Assembly: GCA_902826095.1 (NCBI GenBank)
Contig: CADEDN010000011.1
Span: 28,535 to 92,534, forward strand
Length of the DNA: 64,000 bases
Source: an uncultured Alphaproteobacteria bacterium
Lineage (GTDB): Bacteria; Pseudomonadota; Alphaproteobacteria; Caulobacterales; Parvularculaceae
Direction of reading: 5' to 3'
The translations under genes and the position numbers were made by a program. The notes under the pieces are model-generated. The model saw only the letters and a program-made list of their open reading frames with translations. It was not told where the DNA came from and ran no database searches. Shown here piece after piece: positions 53,446-63,921 of the stretch (position 1 is the first letter of the stretch; every line of letters starts with the position of its first letter).

Positions 53446-56207
53446 GCTTCGCCCTCGCCTTCGCCTTCCCCGATATCGCCGATGCGTTCGACCGATACGA
53501 CCTTTTCAGCGTCGCCGGTCCGGAAGATCGTGACGCCCTGGGTGTTGCGGCCGGCGACGCGAATGCCGCCGACCGGCGTCCTGATCAATTGTCCGCCGTC
53601 GGTCACCAGCATGATCTGGTCGGATTCATCGACCGGGAACGACGCGCAGACCGGGCCGTTCCGATCATTGACGACAATGGCGATAATGCCTTTGCCGCCG
53701 CGGCCGGAGGTTCTGTACTCAAAAGACGAGGACCGCTTGCCGAAGCCGCGGTTTGTCACGGTGAGGACGAATTGCTCGGCCGCGCCGAGCGCTGCGATGC
53801 GCGCGGGCGACAGCGCTGAGGCTGGCGTTGGTTCCTCGTCCGCGTCTTCTTCGCCGTCTTCGCCCGCCGCGCGGCGCATGGCGGCCGCGTGCTTGAGATA
53901 AGCGCGCGCCTCTTCGGGCGTCACATCGACGCCGTGGAGGATCGCCATCGAAATCACTTCGTCATTGTCTTCCAGCCTGATGCCGCGAACGCCGGTCGAG
54001 GTGCGCCCCGCGAATACGCGGATGTCTTCGACCGGAAATCGGATGCACATCCCCCGCGCTGTCGTCAGCAGGACGTTGTCGTCGGGTCGGCAGATTGAAA
54101 CGCCGACGATCGCGTCCTCGCCGTTCCGCCACTCCTCTTCGAGTTTCATGGCGATCTTGCCGTTGCGGTTGATGCGCTGAAAATCCGACAGCTTGTTGCG
54201 GCGGACGGTGCCGGAGCGCGTCGCGAACATGATCTGCAGCTGGTCCCAGGCTTCTTCATCCTCGGGAAGCGGCAGGATCGAGGTGACGCGCTCGCCCTGC
54301 GCCAGCGGCAGAAGGTTCACAAACGCCTTGCCGCGGGCTGTCGGCGGCCCTTCCGGAATGCGCCAGAGCTTCAGCTTGTAGGCCATCCCGGTCGAGGTGA
54401 AGAACAGCAGCGGCGTGTGCGTGACGCCGACGAAGAGTTGGGAGACGAAATCCTCTTCCTTGAATTTCATCCCGGCGCGGCCCTTGCCGCCGCGCTTTTG
54501 CGCGCGATAGGTCGAAAGCGGCGTGCGCTTCACATAGCCGCCATGGGTGACGGTGACGACCATGTCCTCGCGCGCGATGAGGTCCTCGTCTTCGACCTCG
54601 CCTTCCGAGTCGACGATCTCGGTCCGGCGCGGCGTCGCGAACTCCGCCCTTGCGACGGCGAGTTCATCCTTGATGATCGTCATCACGCGGCCGCGATTGC
54701 GCAGAATGCCCAGATAGTCGGCGATGCTCTCGGCAAGGCCCTTCAACTCGTCGCCGATTTCGTCCCGGCCGAGCGCAGTGAGGCGCTGGAGGCGGAGATC
54801 GAGGATCGCCTTCGCCTGCTCTTCCGAGAGGCGCAGCCGGTCGCCGTCGCGCATCAAATGGCGCGGATCGGCGACGAGGAGGACGAGCGGCGCCAGATCC
54901 TTCGCCGGCCAGTCGCGCGCCATCAATTGCTCTTTGGCGGTCTGCGGATCCGGCGCGCGGCGGATGAGCGCGACGATCTCGTCGATATTGGCGACGGCGA
55001 TCGCGAGACCGACCAGGATGTGGGCGCGGTCGCGCGCCTTGTTGAGCTCGAATTTCGTCCGGCGCGTGATCACTTCCTCGCGGAAGTCGATGAACGTCGC
55101 GAGCACGTCGCGCAACGTCATCTGCTGGGGTCGCCCGCCGTTCAGGGCGAGGAGGTTGACGCCGAAGCTCGTCTGCAATTGGGAATGGCGATAGAGCTGG
55201 TTCAAGACGACGTCCGGCGCCGCATCGCGCTTCAGCTCGATCACGACGCGGATGCCTTCGCGATTTGATTCATCGCGAATGTCGGCGATGCCCTCCAGCT
55301 TCTTCTCGCGAACGAGGTCGGCGATGCGCTCGATCATCACCGACTTGTTCACCTGGTAGGGGATCTCGGTGACGATGATCGCCGTCCGGTCCTTGCGGAT
55401 TTCGTCGATGGTCGCGCGCCCGCGCATCACCACCGATCCGCGGCCGAGCAAGAGGGCGGCCTTCGACCCGGCGCGGCCGAGGATGATCCCGCCAGTCGGG
55501 AAATCGGGGCCCGGCACGATCTCGATCAATTCGGAATCGGAAATCTCCGGATTGTCGATCATGGCGATCGTCGCGTCGACGATCTCGCCGAGATTGTGCG
55601 GCGGAATGTTGGTCGCCATGCCGACCGCGATGCCGCCGGCGCCGTTGACGAGAAGATTCGGGTAGCGCGCCGGCAGGACTGTCGGCTCTCTCTCCGACCC
55701 GTCATAATTCGGCTGGTAGGAGACGGTGTCCTTTTCGATGTCTTCAAGCAGCGCATGCGCGGGCTTGGCCATCCGCACTTCGGTGTATCGCATCGCCGCC
55801 GGCGGATCGCCGTCGATCGATCCGAAATTGCCCTGCCCGTCGAGCAGGGGCAGGCGCATGGCGAAATCCTGCGCCATCCGCGCCAGCGCGTCATAGACCG
55901 CCTGATCGCCATGCGGGTGGTATTTGCCGATGACATCGCCGACGACGCGCGCCGATTTCCGGTACGGCTTGTTCCAGGCGTAGCCGTTCTCGTGCATCGA
56001 CCAGAGGATGCGGCGATGGACGGGTTTGAGGCCGTCGCGCGCGTCGGGAATGGCGCGGCTGACGATGACGCTCATCGCATAGTCGAGATAGGACCGGCGC
56101 ATCTCCTCTTCGATCGAGATCTGCTCGATCGCGCCGCCGGTCGGATTGCCAGCGCTAGGGCGCTCGCCGCCGTTTTCCGGCGCGTTATCGTCGTCTTCTG
56201 CTGTCAC
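53442..56207 (-). CDS. gyrA: DNA gyrase subunit A
   Basis: 921 residues from GTG 56207, with AGGA six bases upstream; the frame extends upstream but that part overlaps sodC and is not GyrA. The catalytic Tyr141 (AMRYTEV) and the GyrA box QKRGGKG in the C-terminal domain show gyrase, not topoisomerase IV. In the quinolone region [10 protein letters not shown], Gln102 stands where E. coli has Ser83 and Asp106 equals Asp87. Acidic tail insert about 820-850. Confidence 0.97.
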   Translation of the reverse strand: MTAEDDDNAPENGGERPSAGNPTGGAIEQISIEEEMRRSYLDYAMSVIVSRAIPDARDGLKPVHRRILWSMHENGYAWNKPYRKSARVVGDVIGKYHPHGDQAVYDALARMAQDFAMRLPLLDGQGNFGSIDGDPPAAMRYTEVRMAKPAHALLEDIEKDTVSYQPNYDGSEREPTVLPARYPNLLVNGAGGIAVGMATNIPPHNLGEIVDATIAMIDNPEISDSELIEIVPGPDFPTGGIILGRAGSKAALLLGRGSVVMRGRATIDEIRKDRTAIIVTEIPYQVNKSVMIERIADLVREKKLEGIADIRDESNREGIRVVIELKRDAAPDVVLNQLYRHSQLQTSFGVNLLALNGGRPQQMTLRDVLATFIDFREEVITRRTKFELNKARDRAHILVGLAIAVANIDEIVALIRRAPDPQTAKEQLMARDWPAKDLAPLVLLVADPRHLMRDGDRLRLSEEQAKAILDLRLQRLTALGRDEIGDELKGLAESIADYLGILRNRGRVMTIIKDELAVARAEFATPRRTEIVDSEGEVEDEDLIAREDMVVTVTHGGYVKRTPLSTYRAQKRGGKGRAGMKFKEEDFVSQLFVGVTHTPLLFFTSTGMAYKLKLWRIPEGPPTARGKAFVNLLPLAQGERVTSILPLPEDEEAWDQLQIMFATRSGTVRRNKLSDFQRINRNGKIAMKLEEEWRNGEDAIVGVSICRPDDNVLLTTARGMCIRFPVEDIRVFAGRTSTGVRGIRLEDNDEVISMAILHGVDVTPEEARAYLKHAAAMRRAAGEDGEEDADEEPTPASALSPARIAALGAAEQFVLTVTNRGFGKRSSSFEYRTSGRGGKGIIAIVVNDRNGPVCASFPVDESDQIMLVTDGGQLIRTPVGGIRVAGRNTQGVTIFRTGDAEKVVSVERIGDIGEGEGEGEA

Positions 56208-56352
56208 GAAAATCCTTCGGGAATCGGGGCATGAAATGCGGCCTCTGCCTAGCATTTGTGGCGCACCAGCCGCAAGCGCCCGCGGCGCCGGGTTTCGCCG
56301 CGCAAATCCTTCATATAAAAGGAAAATTCGCCGCTCGCTGAAAGGACCTCCG

Positions 56353-56994
56353 ATGAGCCCCGCCGCGCTCCGTCCGGCCGTTTCGATGGCCATACTTTCT
56401 TGCCTCGCCCTGGGCGTTTCGGGGTGTGGAAAAAAGGAGGCGCCGAGTGCGCCGGCTGAACCGCCCGCGACCGTCAAGGAAACGCCGCCTGCGGCGACCC
56501 TCAGCGCGTCACAATGGACCGACGCGCGCGCCGACTTTCTCAGCCCGACGGGCGAGACGATCGGCCGGGTCGAATTCCGTGACGGCCTCGGCGGCGTGCT
56601 GATGCGAGTTGAATTGTCCGCCCTCGCTCCTGGCTGGCACGGCATCCACCTTCACATGGTCGGAGACTGCTCGGACGGCGCGCAAGGCTTCAAGGCGTCC
56701 GGCGGCCATATCAATCCGGACAATGTCGAACACGGATTGTTGAATCCCAACGGCGCCCACCGGGCCGATATTCCAAACCTCTTCGCGGATGGGGCCGGCA
56801 ATGCGGAGATGGAAATCTTCCGCGCGGACATCAACCTCAAACCGAGCGAGGAAGGCGCGGCGATCAACGGCCCCTACCCGCTGCTCGATGATGACGGCTT
56901 CGCCGTCGTCGTTCATGCAAATCCGGACGACCACGCGACGCAGCCGATCGGCGGCTCTGGCGATCGCGTCGCCTGCGCGGCATTCAAAGGTTGA
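56353..56994 (+). CDS. sodC: Cu/Zn superoxide dismutase, lipoprotein form
   Basis: 213 residues from ATG 56353 behind AAAGGA. Lipobox GVSGC (Cys25). Copper ligands His99, His101, His119, His188; zinc ligands His119, His127, His136 and Asp139 (order as in the family); disulfide Cys106-Cys208 and Arg205. Converts superoxide in the periplasm. Overlaps the convergent DUF2269 gene by 11 bases. Confidence 0.95.
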   Translation: MSPAALRPAVSMAILSCLALGVSGCGKKEAPSAPAEPPATVKETPPAATLSASQWTDARADFLSPTGETIGRVEFRDGLGGVLMRVELSALAPGWHGIHLHMVGDCSDGAQGFKASGGHINPDNVEHGLLNPNGAHRADIPNLFADGAGNAEMEIFRADINLKPSEEGAAINGPYPLLDDDGFAVVVHANPDDHATQPIGGSGDRVACAAFKG

Positions 56995-57463
56995 CCGCCG
57001 GCCTCGCGATCATCAGCCAGAAGATCGCCAGCACCGCGAAGAACGCCGGAAAGCCGAACGCGAACCAGCGGCGATAGAGGCGGTGGTACTCGTCGGGCAG
57101 CGGCGCGCCATCCCGCGCTGCGACGCGCGCAAGGTCGCGCATGCGCCTTTGCATGAAGACGACTGGAACCCAGAAAGCGCCGGTGAAGAAATAAAGCGCG
57201 ATCGACGCGAAGATCCAACCCGAAGTGAGCGGATATCCGGCGACATAGGCGAGGCCGACGCCGGTGATCGGCTGCGCGACGACCGCCGACAGCGTGAATG
57301 CATAGTCGGCGAGCACCACGATGGACGCGACCTCGGCGACGGTCTTCGCGTCGCGCGTCCGATGCGCCATCAGCATGAAAAAGGCGATGCCGGCGCCCGT
57401 GCCGAGCAGCACGGCCGCGCCGATAACATGCAGCCATTTGAGGAGATGGTAGAGTTCCATCAT
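56984..57463 (-). CDS. DUF2269 family integral membrane protein
   Basis: 159 residues with four membrane helices (about 3-30, 50-72, 78-103, 130-155) and the conserved WLHVIGAAVLLGTGAGIAFFM start. DUF2269 proteins are predicted small integral membrane proteins of unknown role. It overlaps the upstream SDR-DoxX gene by four bases, a pairing seen elsewhere. Confidence 0.88.
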   Translation of the reverse strand: MMELYHLLKWLHVIGAAVLLGTGAGIAFFMLMAHRTRDAKTVAEVASIVVLADYAFTLSAVVAQPITGVGLAYVAGYPLTSGWIFASIALYFFTGAFWVPVVFMQRRMRDLARVAARDGAPLPDEYHRLYRRWFAFGFPAFFAVLAIFWLMIARPAVNL

Positions 57464-58755
57464 CGCTCCTCAAGCAACAAGGCGACGGCGGCGCCGCCAG
57501 CGATCACGGGAAAGACTTTCGTCAGGACGCCGAAGGGATCAAGCCAGAGCGCCGGCGCCGTCAATGTCCCCGCCGCCAGGTAAAAAACGGCGACGGCGAT
57601 CGACGCGACGGCGGCGGGGCGCGCGGTTGTGCGCAACAGCAACCCCGCGCCGATCGCGATATCGACAATCGAACCCAGAACAACGAACGCCAGCGCGCTT
57701 GTCGCGCCGACAACCGGCTGCAGATGCGCCGCCGCCGCCTCGCGCGAGACAAGTCCGATCAGGCCGGATGCGATCCAGAACAGGCCGAGCATCACGATGA
57801 GGATCGGCAAGGCGAGCTGGGCGCGCGCGTAAAGGCGCTCCTGGGCGGTCGACGGCAGGCCTTGCAATGTTTCGTCAAGGGATTTGAGCGGGCGTCCTGT
57901 CACGGTTTTCCAAGGCGTCGGATCGCCGAGCACATTCGCGGACATCACGCGCATCGCCGTCGACCGCAGCGCCGAGCGCCAGCCGAAGAGGCCGGCGATA
58001 TCGGCGAGCGCGCTAACGGGCGCCGCCGCAAAAGGCGGAAGGTCAGGCTCAAACCGCGCCGGCGCAAAGCCGAGCTGACGTCGAAAATCCCGCACGATAT
58101 CGCGCAAAGGGCGCGGCGCGTCCTCGACCAGATCGTAGTCGCGGCGCATCGGGATCTCGCCCCTCAACCCGGAAACAACCGCGGCCGAAACATCGTCGAG
58201 CGCCGCCGTCTGCACGCGCGCCGAGGCGTAAACGAGCGGCGTCATCAACGGCAAGCCGGCGAGCAACCGCAAGAGCGCCGTCCCGCCATAGGCGCCGCGG
58301 CCGATGACGAGACCGGGCTTGAAGACAATCCAGTCAAGATTGGCGGCGCGAACGCAGGAATCGCCAGCCGCTTTCGTCCGCAAGAACGCGGTCGACGCCG
58401 ACGCGGACGCCCCCGGCGCTGAAATCTGAATGAACATTTTAACGTTTGCTCTTTCGGCCGCTTGGATCAATGCGGCGATCGAGCGATGATGGATCGCGTC
58501 AAGATTGTCACGCGCGCCGTCCTGCAGCGCGCCCGCGGCGTTGACGATGGCGTCGACGCCGGAGAGGTGCGGCGCCCATTTCTCCGCGCTGTCGAGCCGC
58601 GCCATGTCGGCGCCGATCCATTCCGAGTCTGGAACCAGCCGCTTTCCCGTCGCGGCGTGTCGTCCAAGACCAACACACGCAAAGCCGGCCTTGGCGCAGG
58701 CGCGCATGATCTCCGCGCCGATAAAGCCATAACCGCCGAGAATGAGGACGCGCAT
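57460..58755 (-). CDS. NAD(P)-dependent epimerase fused to a DoxX-like membrane domain
   Basis: 431 residues from ATG 58753-58755 with AGGA upstream. The first 280 residues are an extended SDR/NmrA-like fold (ILGGYGFIGAEI) but the usual YxxxK is not obvious. The last 130 residues form four membrane helices with the DoxX-like pattern (PILIVMLGLFWIASGLIGLV). The fusion suggests a membrane-attached redox or lipid-linked function. Substrate unknown. Confidence 0.85.
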   Translation of the reverse strand: MRVLILGGYGFIGAEIMRACAKAGFACVGLGRHAATGKRLVPDSEWIGADMARLDSAEKWAPHLSGVDAIVNAAGALQDGARDNLDAIHHRSIAALIQAAERANVKMFIQISAPGASASASTAFLRTKAAGDSCVRAANLDWIVFKPGLVIGRGAYGGTALLRLLAGLPLMTPLVYASARVQTAALDDVSAAVVSGLRGEIPMRRDYDLVEDAPRPLRDIVRDFRRQLGFAPARFEPDLPPFAAAPVSALADIAGLFGWRSALRSTAMRVMSANVLGDPTPWKTVTGRPLKSLDETLQGLPSTAQERLYARAQLALPILIVMLGLFWIASGLIGLVSREAAAAHLQPVVGATSALAFVVLGSIVDIAIGAGLLLRTTARPAAVASIAVAVFYLAAGTLTAPALWLDPFGVLTKVFPVIAGGAAVALLLEER

Positions 58756-59146
58756 CAATCGTTTCCTTGCCGCGAGCTTAAGGTGACTCGCCGCCCCCGC
58801 TCCGCCCATCCCGGCGAAGGCCGGGACCCAGCTTTTTCTTGACAGACTCCCGACATTTCAGCGCGTTGGCGCCCAGTGTGAACAGGTGGATGGCTGCAAG
58901 CATCGCAAGGTTTTCCGGATCCCGGCTTTCGCCGGAATGAGCGGGTTATGGATCGGAGTTGCGCCTCAAATTCGGATCATGTGGCTCGCATCGGCGTCGT
59001 CAACCCGCCGAAAACTGATCGCATCGCAAAAGCGCGGCGCATCCCCATTGGCGGCGCGCACCCGCACGACGACTCGCCGCGCGCCGCCGTCGCCAGTATG
59101 GCGAGGCGCTGATCGTCGGCAGCGATCGGAATGACCGTCGCCTCTG
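58756..59146. other. 391-base gap holding palindromic repeats
   Basis: Contains CCCGGCGAAGGCCGGG-type (near 58809-58826) and CCGGC-TTTC-GCCGG (58922-58935) elements, familiar as dispersed intergenic repeats in alphaproteobacteria. A minus-strand frame at 58977-59390 has no recognisable product and was not called. Confidence 0.55.
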
Positions 59147-59404
59147 TCACCGCCGGTCGACCGGCAGACACTCTCCGCTCACCGGATTGCCGACAACCTG
59201 GCGCGACATCCACCAGTCGACCGCCTCGCGGCATTCGGATTCGGTCGCATAGACGCCGATGATCTCCGGTTCGCTGTTTGCGCCCGGGGTGAGATAGCCA
59301 TGGGCGGTCCAGTTGAGCGCCGTTTCCGCCGCCGGCCCTTGCGTCGCGCAGGCGGCGGCGCAGGCCAACAACGCAACCGCGAGCAACCAATTCACGAGCT
59401 TCAT
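59147..59404 (-). CDS. small lipoprotein or exported protein of unknown function
   Basis: 85 residues from ATG 59402-59404. A signal peptide with Cys15 and Cys19 (ALLACAAACATQG) allows lipidation at either. The mature part has a balanced, protein-like sequence with two more Cys (ESECREAVDWW, SGECLPVDRR). Not recognised. It stands alone. Confidence 0.6.
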   Translation of the reverse strand: MKLVNWLLAVALLACAAACATQGPAAETALNWTAHGYLTPGANSEPEIIGVYATESECREAVDWWMSRQVVGNPVSGECLPVDRR

Positions 59405-59815
59405 CGACGTCTCCACTTCACCTTGGACGGGCGACCCAACGCTATAATGATGGCGAGAATCGCTCAATCCGCCGATCTGCGCGCGCAATTTCCTTTCGCA
59501 AATGCGAACATCAATGGCGGCTGGCGACATAAGGGGTGCTTTTGCGGCGTTTCCCGGGGAGCGGCGCAATTGCGCCCATTCTTGACGCCTTGCCCACCGA
59601 CCATAAAAAAACCCGGCGCGTTCGCGCCGGGTTTTCTGAATTTGCGCCCTTGAAGAGCGAAACGGGCGGGAATTTCTTCCCGTGACCGCCGCACCAACGA
59701 ATCCAGCAAGGCCGATTCGGCGCTCCGGCGATCGCCCCTTCAAGTGAACGCTGCGGAACCGGAGTTCGGCAGCATTTCGGCGTTCAGGGACGCAACATAA
59801 CGCCTGAAGAGGGCC
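59405..59815. other. 411-base gap between a small lipoprotein gene and the H1-like gene
   Basis: No gene is supported. Frames here run through the strong terminator at 59605-59635 and give no known product. Other than that hairpin I see nothing nameable. Confidence 0.5.
59605..59635. terminator. strong bidirectional terminator
   Basis: AAAAAA then ACCCGGCGCG / CGCGCCGGGT then TTTT: a ten-base stem, A-run on one side and T-run on the other. Probably ends the minus-strand H1-like transcript. Confidence 0.85.
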
Positions 59816-59992
59816 TTAGGCCTTCTTCTTGCGGCGAGCCTTCCGGCGCTTCTTCTTGGCCGGCGCGGCAGCGCCCGCGGCTTTCTTCTTACGGCCGCCC
59901 TTGCGCTTGGCTTTGCGCTTCGTCGATTTGCGGGCCGTCTTCTTCGCAGCCGTCTTCTTGGCCGCTTTTCTCTTCTTACGTTTGACCGCCAT
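59816..59992 (-). CDS. histone H1-like Lys/Arg/Ala-rich protein
   Basis: 58 residues from ATG 59990-59992 with a perfect GGAGGTAAG site. The start MAVKRKKRKAAKKTAAKK and the repeated KKTARKS, KAKRKGGRKK and KKKRRKARRKKK blocks make it over half Lys and Arg, the rest mainly Ala, Gly and Thr, like histone H1 C-tails and HC2-type proteins. Predicted to bind DNA without a fold. Six GANTC methylation sites lie in its upstream region. Confidence 0.75.
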   Translation of the reverse strand: MAVKRKKRKAAKKTAAKKTARKSTKRKAKRKGGRKKKAAGAAAPAKKKRRKARRKKKA

Positions 59993-60114
59993 GGTCTTAC
60001 CTCCGAGTAGCTAACGGAGAGGCGACGTTAACTCAATTTGCTAAAAAAGTATTCAATCGCGCGCGCGGAAATCGTCCGTGCAAGCGCAATTTCGCATTTT
60101 TTCCGCATTTTTTT

Positions 60115-60213
60115 GAGTCGAGTGCTTCAAAATTGCATCACGAATCGATGTTGCGCGCGAATTTTTGAGTCGAAATTCGAGTCGAAGCGCGACGTGATTC
60201 GGTTTTTCGACTC
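60115..60213. promoter_or_regulatory. cluster of six GANTC (CcrM) sites upstream of the H1-like gene
   Basis: GAGTC 60115, GAATC 60142, GAGTC 60167, GAGTC 60179, GATTC 60196 and GACTC 60209: six sites in 99 bases, about 0.4 expected by chance. The segment also forms a large imperfect inverted repeat (GCGCGCGAATTTTTGAGTCG against its complement at 60205-60228). Located after ssb and before the H1-like gene on the minus strand. Confidence 0.75.
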
Positions 60214-60235
60214 GAATTTTCGCGCGCGGCGTCCG

Positions 60236-60703
60236 TCAGAACGGAATTTCATCGTCGAGTTCGAAAGATTGCCCGCCGCCAGCCCCGCCGCCCGACCCGC
60301 CGCTCGCCGGAATGGCGTCGCGACCGCCATAATCGCCGCCGCCGGCGCCTTCACGGCGATCGAGCAGCACCAGAGTCGAATTGAACTGCCGCAGCACGAC
60401 CTCGGTCGTGTAGCGGTCCTTGCCTTCCTTGTCCTGCCATTTGCGGGTCTCAAGCTGGCCTTCGAGATACACCATCGACCCCTTCTTCAGATATTGCTGC
60501 GCGACCTTGACGAGGCCTTCGGAGAAGATCGCGACATTGTGCCATTCGGTTTTCTCGCGGCGTTCCCCGGTGTTGCGGTCCTTCCAGTTCTCCGACGTCG
60601 CGACGCTGAAATGGCAGACCGAGCCGCCGTTCTGAAACGCGCGCACTTCCGGATCCTTGCCGAGATTGCCGACCAGAATGACTTTGTTGACGCTGCCTGC
60701 CAT
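60236..60703 (-). CDS. ssb: single-stranded DNA-binding protein
   Basis: 155 residues from ATG 60701-60703. OB fold with [30 protein letters not shown], then a Gly-rich linker and the acidic C-tail DDEIPF that recruits repair proteins. Divergent from uvrA across 230 bases that hold a LexA-type box, the usual alphaproteobacterial order. Confidence 0.98.
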   Translation of the reverse strand: MAGSVNKVILVGNLGKDPEVRAFQNGGSVCHFSVATSENWKDRNTGERREKTEWHNVAIFSEGLVKVAQQYLKKGSMVYLEGQLETRKWQDKEGKDRYTTEVVLRQFNSTLVLLDRREGAGGGDYGGRDAIPASGGSGGGAGGGQSFELDDEIPF

Positions 60704-60843
60704 GTGAAAATCTCCCGAAAAGAATGCGCGCGGACGACTGAAGGGGGATTCGGCGCGCGCAGCCCGAATCTTTTTCCAGAGCTTTTCCCCAAAGGCGGAA
60801 ACCGCCGTTTGCCGGGGGTTTTCGCGGACGGACGCCGCAAAAT

Positions 60844-60858
60844 GTTCACATCTTGTTC
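60844..60858. promoter_or_regulatory. LexA-type SOS box (GTTC-N7-GTTC)
   Basis: GTTC at 60844-60847 and 60855-60858 with seven bases between is the exact alphaproteobacterial LexA consensus. It lies between the divergent ssb and uvrA genes, both known SOS members, 76 bases before the uvrA start. Confidence 0.8.
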
Positions 60859-60933
60859 TTGCCGTCAATCGGCTTTTGCGATTAAGTCGCCGCGCGTTTC
60901 ATCCGTCCGATTCGAAACTTCGTAACAGGCCGC

Positions 60934-63921
60934 ATGTCCTCAAAATCGATCCGCGTCGTCGGCGCCCGCGAACACAATCTGAAGAACGTCACGCTGGAGA
61001 TCCCGCGCGACAAGCTCGTCGTCATGACCGGATTGTCAGGCTCGGGGAAATCCTCGCTCGCCTTCGACACGATCTACGCCGAAGGCCAGCGCCGCTATGT
61101 CGAGAGTCTTTCGGCCTATGCGCGCCAGTTCCTCGAGATGATGCAAAAGCCCGATGTCGACCAGATCGAGGGGCTCTCGCCGGCGATTTCGATCGAGCAG
61201 AAGACGACCTCGCGCAACCCCCGCTCGACCGTCGGCACGGTGACCGAGATCTACGACTACATGCGCCTCCTGTGGGCGCGGATCGGCGTTCCCTATTCAC
61301 CGGCGACCGGACTGCCGATCACCGCGCAGACTGTTTCGGAAATGGTCGACCGGCTGATGACGGAAGCGGAAGGCGCGCGTTTCCACCTCCTCGCGCCGAT
61401 GATCCGCGCCCGCAAAGGCGAATACCGGAAGGAATTCGCCGAGTTGCAAAAGAAGGGCTTCCAGCGCGTCAGGGTCGACGGCGCCTATTATGAAATCGCC
61501 GACGTCCCGGCGCTCAATAAAAAGCTGAAACACGACATCGACGTCGTCGTCGATCGCATCATCATCAAGAAGGGGATTGAAAGCCGCCTTGCCGAGTCGT
61601 TCGAGACGGCGCTCGCCCTCGCAGACGGGATCGCGATCGCCGAAAGCGCTTCTCCTCCTCCCCCGCAAAGCGGGGGAGGTGGCCCGAAGGGCCGGAGGGG
61701 GGGAGTCGCCGAGACAAACCCCCTCAGTCATGCTGCGCATGACAGCTCCCCCGTAAACGGGGGAGCAGAAGCCGCCCCCCATCGCATCATCTTCTCCGCC
61801 AAATTCGCCTGCCCGGTCTCGGGCTTCACCATTGACGAAATCGAGCCGCGTTTATTCTCCTTTAACGCCCCCGCCGGCGCCTGCCCGAAATGCGACGGGC
61901 TCGGCACGCAAATGGTCTTCGCCGAGGAACTGGTGATCCCGGACGAAAGCCTTGCGCTCAACAAGGGCGCGATCGGGCCGTGGGCGAAGGGACAGTCTCC
62001 TTATTACATGCAGACGCTTGAGGCGCTCGGCCGGAAATACAAATTCAAGACGACCGCGAAATGGTCGGAGCTGACAGCCAGGCAGCGCGCGATCATCCTC
62101 TTCGGCACGGGTGAGGATGAGGTCTCCTTCATCTACCAGGACGGCGCCCGGAAATTCGAGACGACAAAGCCCTTCGAAGGCGTCATCCCGAATCTTGAGC
62201 GGCGTTTCCGCGAGACGGACTCAAGCTGGGTCCGCGAGGAGATGTCCCGCTTCCAGGCGGTCACGAATTGTGAGGCCTGCTGCGGCCTGCGCCTCAAACC
62301 CGAGGCGCTCGCCGTGAAGATCGGCGGCAAGAACATTTCCGAAGCGACCAGCCTTTCAATCCGCGCCGCGAACCGCTGGTTCACCGAGCTTGAGAAAGTC
62401 CTGTCGAAAAAGGAGATGGAGATCGCCGCGCGCGTTCTGAAGGAGATCCGCGAGCGCCTCCACTTCCTCAACAATGTCGGCCTCGATTATCTGACGCTGG
62501 CGCGCGCGTCGGGCACGCTCTCCGGCGGCGAAAGCCAGCGCATCCGCCTCGCCTCGCAGATCGGCTCGGGATTGACCGGCGTTCTCTATGTGCTCGACGA
62601 GCCGTCGATCGGCCTACACCAGCGCGACAACGCGCGCCTTCTCGAAACGCTGAAACGGCTCCGCGATCTCGGCAATTCGGTGCTGGTCGTCGAGCATGAC
62701 GAGGAGGCGATCCGGACCGCCGACCACGTCGTCGACATCGGCCCCGGCGCCGGCATTCACGGCGGGGAGATCATCGCCTCGGGCGATGTCGCCGACATCA
62801 TGGCGACCAAGCGCTCGATCACCGGCGATTATCTCGCCGGGCGCCGGGAAGTGCCCGTCCCCGCCGAGCGACGGCCCTATAACAGGAAGAAACTCATCCG
62901 CATCGTCGGCGCGCGTGAGAACAACCTCAAAAACGTCGCCGCCGACATCCCTGTCGGGCTCTTGACCTGCGTCACCGGCGTTTCCGGCGGCGGCAAGTCG
63001 ACCCTCGTCATCGAGACGCTCTACAAGGCCGCTTCGCGGAAGCTCTATAATGCGAAGGACGCGCCGGGCGCGCATGACCGCATCGACGGCCTCGACGAAT
63101 TCGACAAGGTCATCGACATCGACCAATCGCCGATCGGAAGGACGCCGCGTTCGAACCCCGCGACCTATACCGGCGCCTTCACGCCGATCCGCGACTGGTT
63201 CGCGGGCCTCCCCGAAGCCAAGGCCCGCGGCTACGAGCCGGGGCGCTTCTCGTTCAACGTGAAAGGCGGGCGCTGCGAAGCTTGCCAGGGCGACGGCGTC
63301 ATCAAGATCGAGATGCACTTCCTCCCTGACGTTTACGTCACCTGCGACGTCTGCAAGGGCGCGCGCTACAATCGCGAAACGCTCGAAGTCAAATTCAAGG
63401 ACAAGTCGATCGCCGACGTCCTCGCCATGACGGTCGAGGAAGGCGCCGACTTCTTCAGGGCGGTGCCGTCGATCCGCGAAAAACTCGACACGCTGAACCG
63501 CGTCGGCCTCTCCTACATCCATATCGGCCAGCAGGCGACGACCCTCTCCGGCGGCGAGGCGCAGCGCGTGAAACTCGCCAAGGAACTTTCAAAACGAGCG
63601 ACGGGCCGCACTCTTTACATCCTGGACGAGCCGACGACGGGCCTGCACTTTGAAGATGTGAGGAAGCTCATGGAAGTCATCCAGGAACTCTCCGGCGCCG
63701 GCAACACCGTCGTCATCATCGAGCACAATCTCGACGTCATCAAACAGGCGGACTGGATCATCGATCTCGGCCCCGAAGGCGGCGACGGCGGCGGCGAAAT
63801 CGTCGCGGCCGGAACGCCGGAGGATGTGGCGCGGGTAGCGGCGTCGCATACGGGGCGGTTCTTGAAGGGGGTGTTGGGGCGGGGTGGCGGCGTGAAGGGT
63901 AAGGGTAGGAAGGTGGCGTGA
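60934..63921 (+). CDS. uvrA: excinuclease ABC subunit A
   Basis: 995 residues, about 40 longer than usual. Two ABC modules: Walker A GLSGSGKS (29-36) and GVSGGGKST (about 682-690), signatures [12 protein letters not shown] and [12 protein letters not shown]. The second zinc finger (CEACQGDG...CDVCKG) is complete; the first reads CPVSGF where many have CxxC. Residues about 240-282 come from an inserted repeat element that keeps the frame. UvrA recognises damage for nucleotide-excision repair. Confidence 0.97.
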   Translation: MSSKSIRVVGAREHNLKNVTLEIPRDKLVVMTGLSGSGKSSLAFDTIYAEGQRRYVESLSAYARQFLEMMQKPDVDQIEGLSPAISIEQKTTSRNPRSTVGTVTEIYDYMRLLWARIGVPYSPATGLPITAQTVSEMVDRLMTEAEGARFHLLAPMIRARKGEYRKEFAELQKKGFQRVRVDGAYYEIADVPALNKKLKHDIDVVVDRIIIKKGIESRLAESFETALALADGIAIAESASPPPPQSGGGGPKGRRGGVAETNPLSHAAHDSSPVNGGAEAAPHRIIFSAKFACPVSGFTIDEIEPRLFSFNAPAGACPKCDGLGTQMVFAEELVIPDESLALNKGAIGPWAKGQSPYYMQTLEALGRKYKFKTTAKWSELTARQRAIILFGTGEDEVSFIYQDGARKFETTKPFEGVIPNLERRFRETDSSWVREEMSRFQAVTNCEACCGLRLKPEALAVKIGGKNISEATSLSIRAANRWFTELEKVLSKKEMEIAARVLKEIRERLHFLNNVGLDYLTLARASGTLSGGESQRIRLASQIGSGLTGVLYVLDEPSIGLHQRDNARLLETLKRLRDLGNSVLVVEHDEEAIRTADHVVDIGPGAGIHGGEIIASGDVADIMATKRSITGDYLAGRREVPVPAERRPYNRKKLIRIVGARENNLKNVAADIPVGLLTCVTGVSGGGKSTLVIETLYKAASRKLYNAKDAPGAHDRIDGLDEFDKVIDIDQSPIGRTPRSNPATYTGAFTPIRDWFAGLPEAKARGYEPGRFSFNVKGGRCEACQGDGVIKIEMHFLPDVYVTCDVCKGARYNRETLEVKFKDKSIADVLAMTVEEGADFFRAVPSIREKLDTLNRVGLSYIHIGQQATTLSGGEAQRVKLAKELSKRATGRTLYILDEPTTGLHFEDVRKLMEVIQELSGAGNTVVIIEHNLDVIKQADWIIDLGPEGGDGGGEIVAAGTPEDVARVAASHTGRFLKGVLGRGGGVKGKGRKVA
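61652..61780 (+). repeat. palindromic repeat element inserted in frame within uvrA
   Basis: Four hairpins in a row: CTCCCCCGC/GCGGGGGAG (61658-61678), GGCCC/GGGCC (61681-61693), GTCATGC/GCATGAC (61727-61743) and GCTCCCCCGT/ACGGGGGAGC (61745-61766). This is the build of dispersed intergenic mosaic repeats. It encodes residues about 240-282, Pro/Gly/Ser-rich, in the linker before FSAKFACP, absent from E. coli UvrA. Confidence 0.8.

Noticed and set aside
56208..56645. Upstream extension of gyrA by 146 codons
   Set aside because: It overlaps sodC and lacks any GyrA similarity; GTG 56207 has a proper ribosome site.
58977..59390. Minus-strand frame of 137 codons over the small lipoprotein
   Set aside because: No recognisable protein; it reads through the lipoprotein gene in another frame.
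59829..60014. Plus-strand frame encoding a hydrophobic 61-residue peptide
   Set aside because: It is the reverse of the Lys/Arg-rich H1-like gene, which has the better ribosome site.
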